This document shows positions 24,965 to 33,440 of a DNA stretch of 64,000 nucleotides, in pieces. The DNA is taken from the NCBI GenBank assembly GCA_023415775.1, contig JAEZJM010000019.1, forward strand, positions 372,001-436,000. The letters run 5' to 3'. A model generated the notes under the pieces. The model was not told where the DNA came from. It searched no databases and worked only from the letters and a program-made list of their open reading frames with translations. How positions within the stretch are numbered: position 1 is the first letter of the stretch; every line of letters starts with the position of its first letter. The position numbers were made by a program, and so were the translations under genes. Origin of the DNA: Bacillota bacterium (GTDB taxonomy: Bacteria > Bacillota > Negativicutes > Sporomusales > UBA7701).

Positions 24965-25504
24965 TCAGTGCTGGAGTTTGTGAAGACTGGGCAGCCAGCC
25001 CTTGTTGAGGACGAGCTGCATGAGGCTGAAGTTGTAGTCGGTGGCTTTGTCGAGGACGTCCTGGTACATTTTGGCGAGGTAAGGCTGGTAGCAGTTGTGC
25101 ATGGCGGCGAGAACGGCCATTTGGGAGGTTTTGGCCATGTTGGCGAGGAGGAGGGCGATTTCCTGGTCGCTGAAGCGGGCTGCTTCGGGGATGTCGAGCG
25201 GCTTGTTGACGAGGTCGCGCTTCATGAAGTGGAGGGAGGGCAGGTCGGCGCCGGCGGCGGCAAGGGTTTTTTCGGCGTTGTTGGTCAGCCACTCGGTTTG
25301 TTCGTCGATGGAGCGCTTGAGGAGCGCCTTGAGGTCGGCGTCGCGGGCCTGGTTGTAGAGGATGGCAAGGGTGGCGACGTTTTGGCGGCCGGCGATGATG
25401 CTGGCGTAGAGTGCGGCGGTTTCGATGTAGTTGGGGGGCTCTTTGTCGAACATCATGCTGAGGGCGTTGTCAGCCTGGGCCATAATTTTTTCGGCGATGG
25501 TCAT
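24965..25504 (-). CDS. DUF3231 family protein (spore-coat-like)
   Basis: 179 residues, almost entirely helical, one repeat of the DUF3231 fold, which occurs in spore formers and is related to CotF/ferritin-like helical bundles. Supporting segments: EPPNYIETAALYASIIAGRQNV, the LKRSIDEQTEWLTNNAEKTL block and LHFMKRDLVNKPLDIPE. There is no signal peptide. ATG at 25504 with AGGAGG just upstream on the minus strand. Family function is not established, but its distribution suggests spores. Confidence 0.75.
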   Translation of the reverse strand: MTIAEKIMAQADNALSMMFDKEPPNYIETAALYASIIAGRQNVATLAILYNQARDADLKALLKRSIDEQTEWLTNNAEKTLAAAGADLPSLHFMKRDLVNKPLDIPEAARFSDQEIALLLANMAKTSQMAVLAAMHNCYQPYLAKMYQDVLDKATDYNFSLMQLVLNKGWLPSLHKLQH

Positions 25505-25673
25505 GGCGTTGCCTCCTGAAAAATTTTTGGCGATGCGCTAATAGCATGGGCATTATGGCGCTTTTTCATGCGCTGGGGGGAGGAGTCGGGTAACAGTGGC
25601 GCGAAACTATAGAGGCTGGGATAAAACCCATTATTGTTCCGGGAAAATTGTCAGTTGTATGGAGGTTGATACG

Positions 25674-26687
25674 ATGGATTGGAAGACTTTGAAGCAGACC
25701 GCGCGGGAGAAGTTCAACGGGGCGTGCCGGGTTTGCCCGGCGTGCAACGGCGTGGCCTGCGCCGGGGAGATGCCCGGCATGGGCGGGATCGGTACCGGGG
25801 CTTCGTTTCAGAATAATGTGGCGGCGCTGGCCGGTTATCGCCTGAATCTGAAGGTGGTGCACGATGTCAGCGAGCCGGTGATGGCCTGCAGGATTTTCGG
25901 CATGGATCTGTCGATGCCGATCATTGGCGCGGCGATCGCGGGCGGCAAGCTGAACATGGGCGGGGCGACGACCGAGCCGGAGTACGCGGCGGCGGTGGTG
26001 AGCGGCTGCCACCAGGCGGGCACTGTAGGCATGACGGGCGACGGGCCGATTGCCGATGTGTTCGAGGCCGGGCTGGCGGCTATCGGCGCCGTTGGCGGCC
26101 GGGGCATCCCGGTGATCAAGCCGCGGGAGAACGATAAGATTATCGAGAAGGCCAACCAGGCGGCCGCCGCCGGGGCTGTGGCCTTCGGGATGGATATCGA
26201 CGCGGCGGCGATCATCAATATGACGAACGCCGGCCAGCCGGTGGGGCCGAAGACGGCTGCCGAGCTGGCGTATATCAAGAAGAATACGAAAATCCCGTTT
26301 ATCGTCAAGGGGATTATGGTCCCTGAGGATGCGCGGGCCTGCGTGGAGGCCGGGGTGGACGCGATCGTGGTTTCGAACCACGGCGGCCGGGTGCTCGATC
26401 ATACGCCGGGTACGGCCGAGGTGCTGCCGTATATCGCCGAGGCGGTGAGGGGCAAGATCACTATTCTGGTGGACGGCGGCATCCGCAGCGGGGCCGATGT
26501 GCTGAAGATGCTGGCTCTGGGCGCCGATGCGGTGCTGGTGGGCCGGCCGGTGACGATCGGCGGCGTGGGCGCCGGGGCCGAAGGGGTGGCGATGGTGCTG
26601 AACAAGATGGCCGCCGAGCTGCGCGCCGCGATGGTGCTGACGGGGACGGCGAACGTGGCCGAGGTGCCGGAAGATATCCTCTGGTAA
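25674..26687 (+). CDS. FMN-dependent alpha-hydroxy-acid oxidizing protein with N-terminal cysteine cluster
   Basis: 338 residues. The (beta/alpha)8 FMN enzyme family includes lactate and glycolate oxidases. Seen: FGMDLSMPIIGAAIA, the lysine strand IPFIVKGIMVPEDA, VVSNHGGRVLDHTPGT (the active-site SNHGGR motif with the catalytic histidine) and VDGGIRSGADVLKMLALGADAVLVGRP. The first 35 residues carry four cysteines (CRVCPACNGVAC), a feature of the strict-anaerobe branch of this family that hints at an iron-sulfur or metal site. The ATG at 25674 follows GGAGG, so the longer upstream frame is not used. Substrate unknown; single gene with its own terminator. Confidence 0.9.
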   Translation: MDWKTLKQTAREKFNGACRVCPACNGVACAGEMPGMGGIGTGASFQNNVAALAGYRLNLKVVHDVSEPVMACRIFGMDLSMPIIGAAIAGGKLNMGGATTEPEYAAAVVSGCHQAGTVGMTGDGPIADVFEAGLAAIGAVGGRGIPVIKPRENDKIIEKANQAAAAGAVAFGMDIDAAAIINMTNAGQPVGPKTAAELAYIKKNTKIPFIVKGIMVPEDARACVEAGVDAIVVSNHGGRVLDHTPGTAEVLPYIAEAVRGKITILVDGGIRSGADVLKMLALGADAVLVGRPVTIGGVGAGAEGVAMVLNKMAAELRAAMVLTGTANVAEVPEDILW

Positions 26688-26702
26688 GGTTGAATGATAT
26701 GA

Positions 26703-26736
26703 TAAGGCCGCCGGGCTAAAACCCGGCGGCTTTTGT
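26703..26736 (+). terminator. Terminator
   Basis: AAGGCCGCCGGGC TAAAA CCCGGCGGCTTTTG. Confidence 0.9.
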
Positions 26737-26775
26737 ATTGGGGGAGGGGCGTCCTCCCGTACCCCATGTAATGCC

Positions 26776-26892
26776 GGAACCGTTCAGAAACCCCCAGATG
26801 CTAGGAAGGGCGAGGACGCGCCGCGTACTCGGATGTACGCGAGCAAGCGCCCGGAGGCCTGACAACGCAGATGGGGGTTTATCAACGGTTCC
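26776..26892 (+). repeat. Family A intergenic repeat, copy A6
   Basis: Arms GGAACCGTTCAGAAACCCCC and GGGGGTTTATCAACGGTTCC pair along their length. Relative to copy A4 a G-C pair at the base of AAGCCCC / GGGGCTT is replaced by C-G in AACCCCC / GGGGGTT, a compensated change. The centre GCGTACTCGGATGTACGC is kept. Confidence 0.9.
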
Positions 26893-26990
26893 AATGTATT
26901 GCGCTAATATTTTAATTGTTTAAAGTATTAGCAGGATATCCCTTCAGCATATAGAATAATATACTCATTCTGTTTGGGAGGGGATTTCTC

Positions 26991-27998
26991 ATGAGCAAAA
27001 AGTATTTGGCGCTGGCGCTGGCGATAGTGTTCGCCCTGACCGCGGTGCTGGCCGGCTGCGGTTCGAGCCAGCCCGCGCAGCCGGCCAAACCGGCCGCGCC
27101 GCAGAAGATTATCATCGCTTACACGCCGTGGACTGGCTACGCGGCGCTGTTCGTAGCCCAGTCGAAGGGTATGTTCAAGGCCCGCGGCCTTGATATCGAG
27201 GTTCAGGCGATCGAAGGCGTCGGCGACCGCAAGCAGGCGCTGGCCGCCGGCAAGATCCAGGGCATGGCCGCGTCGATCGATGTGTCGATCTCGGCTGCCG
27301 AAAGTCTGCCGCTGAAGTATGTGTGGGCGTTCGATTCCTCGGCCGGCGCGGACGGTCTGCTGGCCAAGCCGGAGATCAAGGGCTTCGCCGATCTCAAGGG
27401 CAAGCAGGTGGCCTACCACAAGGGTTCGGCTTCCCACCTGATGCTGACCGAGCTACTGGCTAAGAATAATATGAAGGAAAGCGACCTCGTTCCCGTGGAT
27501 ATGAAGGCTTCGGAGGCCGCCGCCGCGTTCATGGCGGGCAAGGTCGACGCCGCCGTTACCTGGGAGCCGCACCTGACCAAGGCCGTGAAGGCCGGCGGCA
27601 AGCTGATGGCGACTACGAAGGATACCCCCGGCCTGATCGCCGACGTGCTGGTGTTCAAGGAGGACTATGTGAAGGCTAACCAGGAGACGGTGCAGAAGAT
27701 CGTCGAGGCGATGGCCGAGGCGACCGATTTCCTGATCAAGAACCCGGCCGAGGCCAGCAAAATGGTGGCCGAGGGCATGAAGATGAAGCCTGAGGATGTG
27801 GCTTCCGACTTCCCGACGCTGAAGTTTTACGATCTGAAGGGCAACCTCGAGTTCTACGGTACCGCCGACAAGCCCGGCCCTATGCACGCTGTGACCAAGA
27901 AGGCCGCCCAGTTCTACGTCGACCAGAAGGTCCTCAAGGCAGTGCCCGATGTGAGCAAGATTCTCGACAACAGCTTTGTCCTCAAGATCAAGAAGTAA
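26991..27998 (+). CDS. NitT/TauT-type ABC transporter substrate-binding lipoprotein
   Basis: 335 residues. The lipobox VLAGCG at residues 17-22 gives a membrane-anchored lipoprotein. The type 2 periplasmic binding fold of the SsuA/TauA/NrtA (NMT1-like) group is shown by IIIAYTPWTGYAALFVAQSKGMF, IEGVGDRKQALAAGKIQG, the ADLKGKQVAYHKGSASHLML loop and AFMAGKVDAAVTWEPHL. Likely ligands are sulfonates, nitrate, thiamine precursors or related small molecules. ATG at 26991 is preceded by GGGAGGGGA. A hairpin terminator separates it from the permease gene, consistent with higher expression of the binding protein. Confidence 0.93.
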   Translation: MSKKYLALALAIVFALTAVLAGCGSSQPAQPAKPAAPQKIIIAYTPWTGYAALFVAQSKGMFKARGLDIEVQAIEGVGDRKQALAAGKIQGMAASIDVSISAAESLPLKYVWAFDSSAGADGLLAKPEIKGFADLKGKQVAYHKGSASHLMLTELLAKNNMKESDLVPVDMKASEAAAAFMAGKVDAAVTWEPHLTKAVKAGGKLMATTKDTPGLIADVLVFKEDYVKANQETVQKIVEAMAEATDFLIKNPAEASKMVAEGMKMKPEDVASDFPTLKFYDLKGNLEFYGTADKPGPMHAVTKKAAQFYVDQKVLKAVPDVSKILDNSFVLKIKK

Positions 27999-28013
27999 GG
28001 AATGTTTGCAGCG

Positions 28014-28060
28014 GAGAGGTTGCGCCGGAGGCAGGGGCCTTGGGGCAGCCTCTCTTTTTT
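28014..28060 (+). terminator. Terminator/attenuator between binding protein and permease genes
   Basis: GAGAGGTTGC ... GCAGCCTCTCTTTTTT with a long loop. Confidence 0.7.
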
Positions 28061-28121
28061 GGCAGCTTGCACGGGTCAGGCTGTGGTATAATTATTGATG
28101 GAGTTTCCCCGGAAAGGAAAT

Positions 28122-28934
28122 GTGGTAATTTTGTCCAGGAGTAAAATCTTCGTCCCGAAAGCCGCCATCCCGCCCCATCTGTACGCACTGTGCAGCGTGC
28201 TGGCTTTCGCTCTGCTGCTGCTGGTGTGGTCGGTGCTGACGTACGGCGCGTTTGTGCCGCCGCTTTTCCTGCCGACGCCGGACGCGATCGTGACGAGCGC
28301 AATTACGCTGTTCGCCGAGTTCGAGCTGATGAGCGATGTGTGGGCGAGCGTGCTGCGCGTGACGGCCGGGTTCCTGCTGGCGGCGGTCATCGGTGTGCCG
28401 CTGGGGGTGTTGATGGGCAGCCTGAAGACGTTCGAGGCGTTTTTCGAGCCGCTGTTGGGCTTTATCCGCTATATGCCGGCTTCGGCCTTCATCCCGCTGT
28501 TTATTCTCTGGCTGGGGATCGGCGAGAGCGAGAAGATCGCGGTGATCTTTTTCGGTACTTTCTTTCAGATGACACTGATGGTTATGGACGTTACCAAGAA
28601 TGTGTCCATGGACCTTATCAATACGGCCTATACGCTGGGCGTGTCGCAGCGCGGCGTTTTCCGGCGGGTCATCCTGCCGGCCAGTCTGCCGGGGATCGTC
28701 GATACGCTGCGGATAACCTTCGGCTGGGCGTGGACGTACCTGGTGGTGGCAGAGATCGTGGCCGCCAGCTCGGGGCTGGGGTATATGATCATGCAGTCGC
28801 AGCGCTTCCTGAAGACATCGAATATCATCGTCGGCATCGTGGTGATCGGCATCATCGGTATCATCATTGATGTGCTGTTCAAGTGGCTGTACGCGCGGCT
28901 CTTTCCGTATTTGGGCAAAGGGGGTGCCGCGTGA
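28122..28934 (+). CDS. ABC transporter permease (NitT/TauT type)
   Basis: About 270 residues with six membrane helices and the EAA-type loop ([26 protein letters not shown], shown here only as the region near residues 165-190) that contacts the ATPase. The start is uncertain: a TATAAT box at 28087-28092 places transcription near 28099, which excludes the ATG at 28098, and AAAGGAAA then points to the GTG at 28122 (a TTG at 28131 is the alternative). So this gene and the next have their own promoter in addition to read-through from 26991. It overlaps the ATPase start by one base. Confidence 0.9.
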   Translation: MVILSRSKIFVPKAAIPPHLYALCSVLAFALLLLVWSVLTYGAFVPPLFLPTPDAIVTSAITLFAEFELMSDVWASVLRVTAGFLLAAVIGVPLGVLMGSLKTFEAFFEPLLGFIRYMPASAFIPLFILWLGIGESEKIAVIFFGTFFQMTLMVMDVTKNVSMDLINTAYTLGVSQRGVFRRVILPASLPGIVDTLRITFGWAWTYLVVAEIVAASSGLGYMIMQSQRFLKTSNIIVGIVVIGIIGIIIDVLFKWLYARLFPYLGKGGAA

Positions 28935-29749
28935 TGAGCGCCAAGCTGCTGGTGGAGAATGTTTCGAAGGTGTTCGGCGGCCCGGACCGCGAGGTGACGG
29001 CGCTGGAGAATACCAATTTCAGCGTGGCCGAGAGCGAGTTTATCACGATTCTCGGGCCGTCGGGCTGCGGCAAGTCGACTATCCTCAAGATCATCGCCGG
29101 TCTGGAGGAGACTTCGAGCGGCCGGGTGACGCTGGACGGCCGGGAGATCAACGGGCCCGGCAAGGACCGCGGCATGGTTTTCCAGAGTTATACGCTTTTC
29201 CCGTGGCTTACGGTGGCGGAGAATATCGAGTTCGGCCTGGATGTGGCCGGACGCCCGAAGGCGGAGCGCCGGGATATCGCCGCCCATTATATCGCCAAGA
29301 TCGGCCTGAAAGGGTTCGAGAAGGCATATCCGGCCCATCTTTCCGGGGGCATGAAGCAGCGGGTGGCGATCGCCCGCGCGCTGGCCAACGATCCGCAGGT
29401 GCTGCTGATGGATGAGCCGTTCGGGGCGCTGGACGCTCAGACGCGGGCGGTGATGCAGGAGCTGCTGCTGAGCGTGTGGGAGGAGTCGCACAAGACGATC
29501 CTGTTCGTCACTCACGATGTCGACGAGGCGGTGTTCATGGGCGACACGGTGTATGTGATGACGGCCCGGCCGGGGCGGATAAAGGCGCGCATCGCCGTGC
29601 CGCTGCCGCGGCCGCGCAGCTACGATATCAAGGTGTCGGACGTTTTCCTCGGCATCAAGAAGGAGATCCTCGGCCTGATCCGCGAGGAGAGCTGGAAGGC
29701 GGCCAATAGTCTGGAGCTTATGGAGGGTGTGCGCAATGAAGAAGTATAG
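28934..29749 (+). CDS. ABC transporter ATP-binding protein (NitT/TauT type)
   Basis: 271 residues. All ABC ATPase motifs are present: Walker [10 protein letters not shown] (residues 40-48), Q-loop [10 protein letters not shown], signature [15 protein letters not shown], Walker [13 protein letters not shown] and H-loop [10 protein letters not shown]. The C-terminal [20 protein letters not shown] is typical of the SsuB/TauB/NrtD group. The start overlaps the permease stop (TGATG), and its 3' end overlaps the ogt start by 14 bases, so a single message is likely. Confidence 0.95.
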   Translation: MSAKLLVENVSKVFGGPDREVTALENTNFSVAESEFITILGPSGCGKSTILKIIAGLEETSSGRVTLDGREINGPGKDRGMVFQSYTLFPWLTVAENIEFGLDVAGRPKAERRDIAAHYIAKIGLKGFEKAYPAHLSGGMKQRVAIARALANDPQVLLMDEPFGALDAQTRAVMQELLLSVWEESHKTILFVTHDVDEAVFMGDTVYVMTARPGRIKARIAVPLPRPRSYDIKVSDVFLGIKKEILGLIREESWKAANSLELMEGVRNEEV

Positions 29750-30245
29750 CATTTTTGAGACAGGCTGGGGCTATGTGGCGGCGATGTGGTCGCCGGGCGG
29801 CCTGTGGGCTATTTCTTTCCCTTGTGAGTCGACTCAGGAGGCGCTGACCTCGCTCAAGGTCAGTATATCCGGGGTCGGGGAGGGGTACCCCGAGTGGGCG
29901 GTCGGCCTGGAGGGCGAGCTGAAACGGTATTTCGCCGGGGAGCGGCTGGATTTCACGGCGCCGGTGGACTGGGACGGCTATACGCCTTTCCAGGCGGCGG
30001 TGCTGCGCTATACGGCGGCCATCCCTTACGGCGTCGTCGAAGGCTACGGGCAGGTGGCGGCGGCGATCGGCCACCCCAAGGCGGCCCGCGCCGTGGGCGG
30101 GGCGCTGCATATCAACCGCACGCCGGTCGTGGTGCCCTGCCACCGCGTGGTGGGGGCGGACGGCAGGCTTGTCGGCTTCGGCGGCGGGCTGGACCGGAAG
30201 AAGGCGCTGCTGGATTTGGAGGCAGTTACTTATTCGGACCGCTGA
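29736..30245 (+). CDS. ogt: Methylated-DNA--protein-cysteine methyltransferase
   Basis: 169 residues. It repairs O6-alkylguanine by moving the alkyl group to its own cysteine in PCHRVV (about residue 137), with VPYGxxxxY-like [15 protein letters not shown] helix-turn-helix and the arginine finger region [19 protein letters not shown] upstream. It is the minimal Ogt form without the Ada regulatory half. The ATG at 29736 follows GGAGGG within the end of the ABC ATPase gene, giving a 14-base overlap. Confidence 0.95.
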   Translation: MKKYSIFETGWGYVAAMWSPGGLWAISFPCESTQEALTSLKVSISGVGEGYPEWAVGLEGELKRYFAGERLDFTAPVDWDGYTPFQAAVLRYTAAIPYGVVEGYGQVAAAIGHPKAARAVGGALHINRTPVVVPCHRVVGADGRLVGFGGGLDRKKALLDLEAVTYSDR

Positions 30246-30296
30246 CAGACCCCAGATGGTTAAAGCCCGAGGCCGTTCAGAAGCTGCTGGATGAAC
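30237..30296 (+). repeat. Remnant(s) of family A arms
   Basis: ACCGCTGACAGACCCCAGATGG and, 20 bases on, GCCGTTCAGAAGCTGCTGGATG-like sequence each look like a left arm with border; there is no matching right arm. Probably a decayed copy. Confidence 0.4.
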
Positions 30297-30372
30297 AAAA
30301 AAATTATTGCCATATATTTGTCCCAAGGGATATAATATCTGTATTGGCAAAACAGACCGGGAGGGCGCGCGA

Positions 30373-30717
30373 GTGTCGGGCTTTCTGCTGAGAATCCTCA
30401 TCAACGCGATAATTATCTGCGCCGTGGTGGTGGAGCTGCCGGGCATATTTGTGGATACCTTGGGCGGCACGCTGCTCGGGGCGGCGATCATCGGCGTCGC
30501 CAACGCGGCGATCAGGCCGCTCTTAACGCTGGCGTCGATGCCTTTCAACACGGTGACGGTCGGTTCGTTCGCCTTTTTCACCAACCTTGTGGCGCCGCTG
30601 GCGGTGGTCAAGGCGCTGCCGGGGTTCCAGGTGTCGAGCTTCATGGCCCCGCTGGCGGGGATACTGCTGATGACGCTGTGCAGTTATACGCTTACCAAGG
30701 TAATTCAAGACCGGTAA
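30373..30717 (+). CDS. Phage holin 4_2-like (YvlD family) membrane protein
   Basis: 114 residues from the GTG at 30373, which follows GGGAGGG. Four hydrophobic segments with the family blocks LLGAAIIGVANAAIRPLLTLASMPFN and VGSFAFFTNLVAPLAV place it in the phage_holin_4_2/YvlD group. Despite the name these are widespread chromosomal membrane proteins of unclear role, often linked to envelope stress in Bacillota; no prophage genes are nearby. It ends at a terminator. Confidence 0.85.
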   Translation: MSGFLLRILINAIIICAVVVELPGIFVDTLGGTLLGAAIIGVANAAIRPLLTLASMPFNTVTVGSFAFFTNLVAPLAVVKALPGFQVSSFMAPLAGILLMTLCSYTLTKVIQDR

Positions 30718-30718
30718 G

Positions 30719-30752
30719 GAAAAAGGGCGCCTCGGTCGAGGCGCCCTTTTAG
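30719..30752. terminator. Bidirectional terminator
   Basis: AAAAAGGGCGCCTCGG TCGAGGCGCCCTTTT serves the YvlD-like gene and the opposing beta-barrel gene. Confidence 0.9.
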
Positions 30753-30754
30753 GT

Positions 30755-31390
30755 TTAGAACCTGTAGGTGAGGCCGAGGCCAAAACCCTTGGTGGTTGTG
30801 TCGATGTCGCTGTCGTTGAGCCTGAGGTCGTCGATGCGCTTGTAGCGGTAGAAGAGGTTGACGTCGAGGTCTTTGGCGAGGGCGTAGGCGAAGCCAGCTT
30901 CGGCGTTCAGCAGGCTGCTGCCGGCGCCGACGATGCCGTAGAGGGTGGTTTTCTTGCCGAGCGCGGTGGTGCCGATAAGGCCGACCTGCCAGGTGCTCTT
31001 ACTGGGCAGCGAGAAGCCGGGGGCGTTGATGGTGAGCCTGGCTTGATGCCAGCCGGCGAAGGCGGACAGGTTATTGTCAAGCTTGTAGAGGATGTTGGCT
31101 TCCTGGCTGCGGATGCCGCCATGGTAGCCGCCGTAGTCTTTGCTGACCGGATTGAAGTAGCGATACTGGATGGCCCATTTGCCGCCGAGGCCGGCGGTGA
31201 GGCCGTAGTCGAAGTTGCCGCTTTTGCCGTCGCCGGTGAGGCTGTCGACTTCCATGTCGAGGCTCGGTGTCCAGTTGACGTCGAGGGCCACTTTGCCGGC
31301 CGAGTAGTCGGTGAGCGGGCTGGCCGTCGTTACGCCCGCCGTCATGAAGGTGCAAAGCAGCACCGCGAGGATTACCGCGAGTTTTTTCAT
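30755..31390 (-). CDS. Outer-membrane beta-barrel protein
   Basis: 211 residues. Signal peptide MKKLAVILAVLLCTFMTAG with cleavage near TTAS. The mature part is made of alternating amphipathic strands with aromatic ends and glycine turns (WAIQYRYFNPVS, NLSAFAGWHQARLTI, DVNLFYRYKRIDDL) and ends FGLGLTYRF, the terminal aromatic pattern read by the BamA machinery. It supports a diderm cell envelope. The size suits an eight-stranded barrel such as OmpW/OmpX-type proteins; function unknown. The minus-strand gene has a short unremarkable leader. Confidence 0.85.
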   Translation of the reverse strand: MKKLAVILAVLLCTFMTAGVTTASPLTDYSAGKVALDVNWTPSLDMEVDSLTGDGKSGNFDYGLTAGLGGKWAIQYRYFNPVSKDYGGYHGGIRSQEANILYKLDNNLSAFAGWHQARLTINAPGFSLPSKSTWQVGLIGTTALGKKTTLYGIVGAGSSLLNAEAGFAYALAKDLDVNLFYRYKRIDDLRLNDSDIDTTTKGFGLGLTYRF

Positions 31391-31490
31391 TCCGTTACAC
31401 CTCCTTTCTCTGGAATCTATAGCTAGACTATGCAGTCATCGCCAAAGATGATGCTCGGAAATTATTACCACCGTCCAGGAGGGTTCACTC

Positions 31491-32291
31491 ATGTCCATCA
31501 AATTGATTGCCATCGATCTCGACGACACGCTTCTCGACCACAGCCGCACGATTTCGCCTAGGGCGCGGGCCGCGATCGCCGCGGCTATGGCGAAGGGCGT
31601 TACTGTGACGGTGGCCACCGGCCGCATGTTTTGCTCGGCGCTGCCGTACGCGCAGCAGCTGGGGCTGGACGTGCCGCTGATAACTTATAACGGGGCGCTG
31701 ATAAAGTGCGGTCTGTCGGGGGAGACGCTCCGCCACCTGCCGCTCGATATGGCGACGGCCCGCGCGCTGCTCGCCCTGTTCCGCGACCGCGGCTGGTATG
31801 TGCAGGTGTATCTCGACGATGTGCTGTACGTGCGGGAGCGCGACGCCAACGCCCGTTACTACGAGACGATTGCCGGCGTGGAGTCTGTGCCGGTGGGGGA
31901 CGAACTGTGGTCGCCGGCGGGCCCGCCCACGAAGATGCTGGCGATGGGGGACCCGGCCGAGATACCGGCGATCGAGGCGGCCGTCCGCGCCGTCGGCGGC
32001 GACCGGGTGTACACGGCGGCTTCGAAGGCCAATTACCTGGAGATGACCGATCCAGCCGCCAACAAGGGGGCGGCCCTCGCTTTCCTGGCCGGACGGCTGG
32101 GGATCGACCGGAGCGAGGTGATGGCGATCGGCGATTCGAGCAACGATCTCGATATGGTCGAGTACGCCGGCTGGGGGGTGGCGATGGGCAACGCCAGCCC
32201 GCGGGTGAAGGCGGCGGCCCAGGCGGTTACGGAGGCCAACGACGCCGACGGTGTGGCGGCGGCGATCGAGAGGTTTGTGCTGAATAAATGA
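31491..32291 (+). CDS. Cof-type HAD-IIB family phosphatase
   Basis: 266 residues. Motif I is IAIDLDDTLLD (nucleophile and acid/base aspartates at residues 8 and 10), motif II is the threonine in VTVATGR, and motif III/IV is MAIGDSSNDLDMV. The C2B cap between residues 85 and 190 marks the Cof/YidA-like subgroup, which dephosphorylates sugar phosphates and cofactors such as PLP or FMN precursors. ATG at 31491 behind AGGAGGG. Monocistronic, ended by a terminator. Confidence 0.93.
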   Translation: MSIKLIAIDLDDTLLDHSRTISPRARAAIAAAMAKGVTVTVATGRMFCSALPYAQQLGLDVPLITYNGALIKCGLSGETLRHLPLDMATARALLALFRDRGWYVQVYLDDVLYVRERDANARYYETIAGVESVPVGDELWSPAGPPTKMLAMGDPAEIPAIEAAVRAVGGDRVYTAASKANYLEMTDPAANKGAALAFLAGRLGIDRSEVMAIGDSSNDLDMVEYAGWGVAMGNASPRVKAAAQAVTEANDADGVAAAIERFVLNK

Positions 32292-32299
32292 ATACGCGC

Positions 32300-32325
32300 A
32301 AGAGGCCGTCGGGAGACGGCCTCTT
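32300..32325 (+). terminator. Terminator after the HAD gene
   Basis: AAGAGGCCGTC GGGA GACGGCCTCTT. A near-identical hairpin recurs at 32466, on the other side of repeat A8. Confidence 0.8.
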
Positions 32326-32340
32326 GGCTTGTAGACAAAG

Positions 32341-32466
32341 TCAGATTGGTGAGAAAGGTCCAGATGCAAGGCGCACCGGAAGAGCGCGCCGCGACGCGTA
32401 CTCGAACGTACGCTAGCAAGCGCTCTGAGGAGCAACGCCGCAGATGGGCCTTTATCGACAGTCTGA
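32341..32466 (+). repeat. Family A intergenic repeat, copy A8
   Basis: Arms TCAGATTGGTGAGAAAGGTC and GGCCTTTATCGACAGTCTGA pair with several G-T wobbles. The borders CCAGATGC / GCAGATGG are intact, and the centre is GCGTACTCGAACGTACGC. The copy is flanked on both sides by almost the same terminator hairpin. Confidence 0.85.
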
Positions 32467-32493
32467 GAGGCTGTCGGGAGACGGCCTCTTCGT
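32466..32493 (+). terminator. Second copy of the HAD terminator
   Basis: AGAGGCTGTC GGGA GACGGCCTCTT, differing from the first at one stem base (G-T instead of G-C). Confidence 0.75.
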
Positions 32494-32587
32494 TTGCATG
32501 GCAGGATTTTGCCGGCCCCGCATAGTATTGAGATTATTGATGAGTCGGCCGCCGCACGGGCGGACGGCGCTGGGGAGGTGCCGAAGG

Positions 32588-33232
32588 GTGAACCGCGAGG
32601 GTGTAAGGAAACTGCTCACCGAGCACGAGTGGGAGGAGATCGTCAGGCTGGCGCTGCTCGACCGGCGCGTGCTGCGCATTCTTCTCGGGCTGCTTTACGA
32701 GGCCGAAGACTACGTGCACTGGCTGGCGATCGACGCTATCGGCCGCTGCGGCGGCCGGACGGCCGCCGACAACCCGGAAAAGACGCGGGATCTCATCCGC
32801 CGCCTGCTGTGGACGCTGAACGACGAGAGCGGCGGCACGCCCTGGGGAGCGACCGGGGCGATCGGCGCGGTGATCGCCGCCCGTCCCGATCTGTTTGGCG
32901 GGTACCTGTCGATGATCTGCCCGTTCCACGATGATGTGAACCTCTACCCGGAGTTTATCTGGTCGGTGGGCGCGGTGGGCCGCACCCGCCCCGAGCTGGC
33001 GGGCGAGTATGTTCCCTTCCTGCTGGACGCCCTCGGCCACGCCGCGGCGGATATCCGCGGCTATGCCGCGTGGTGCCTGGGCGTGCTGCGGGCCGTGGAC
33101 GCGGCGGACGCCCTGGAGGCCTGCCGGGGAGACGCCGCCGAGGCGGCGGTGTACGAGGGCGACGGGGTGTACCGCCGGCGGTCTGTCGGCGCCATCGCCG
33201 CCGACAGCCTGGAGCGGATGGGTAAGGGCTAG
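32588..33232 (+). CDS. HEAT-repeat protein (DVU0298-like)
   Basis: 214 residues from the GTG at 32588, which has GGGGAGGTG about 8 bases upstream; the longer open frame from 32444 would run through repeat A8. The protein is built of helical pairs (LLYEAEDYVHWLAIDAIGRC, GATGAIGAVIAARPDL, DIRGYAAWCLGVLRAVDAAD), the HEAT-like pattern of the DVU0298 family found in anaerobes. Family function is unknown; such repeats usually bind proteins. A conserved-looking WxLNDESGGTPWGA segment sits in the middle. No partner gene. Confidence 0.75.
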   Translation: MNREGVRKLLTEHEWEEIVRLALLDRRVLRILLGLLYEAEDYVHWLAIDAIGRCGGRTAADNPEKTRDLIRRLLWTLNDESGGTPWGATGAIGAVIAARPDLFGGYLSMICPFHDDVNLYPEFIWSVGAVGRTRPELAGEYVPFLLDALGHAAADIRGYAAWCLGVLRAVDAADALEACRGDAAEAAVYEGDGVYRRRSVGAIAADSLERMGKG

Positions 33233-33261
33233 CACGGTTATGCTATAAGGGTGAAATGAGC

Positions 33262-33385
33262 AGCGACCGCTCAGAAGTCCCCGGATGCAAGGCGCACCGC
33301 AAGACGCGCTGCGACGCGTACTCGGATGTACGCTAGCAAGCGGCTGAGGAGCAACGCCGCAGACGGGGGCTTATCAGCGGTCGCT
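33262..33385 (+). repeat. Family A intergenic repeat, copy A9 (compensated border)
   Basis: Arms AGCGACCGCTCAGAAG and CTTATCAGCGGTCGCT. Here the borders are CCGGATGC and GCAGACGG instead of CCAGATGC and GCAGATGG: the A-T pair next to the tandem G.A mismatch has become G-C on both sides at once. It ends 2 bases before the promoter of the PHP gene. Confidence 0.9.
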
Positions 33386-33386
33386 T

Positions 33387-33415
33387 TTGCTTTTTAAACA
33401 GAATTAGCCTATAAT
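33387..33415 (+). promoter_or_regulatory. Sigma-A-type promoter of the PHP-rapZ unit
   Basis: TTGCTT, 17-base spacer, TATAAT. Confidence 0.75.
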
Positions 33416-33440
33416 TGGTTATATATAAAGGAGTGATCCC

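Noticed and set aside
30373..30717. Prophage, suggested by the holin-like family name
   Set aside because: The family is widespread as a chromosomal membrane protein; there are no phage structural, integrase or lysis genes nearby.
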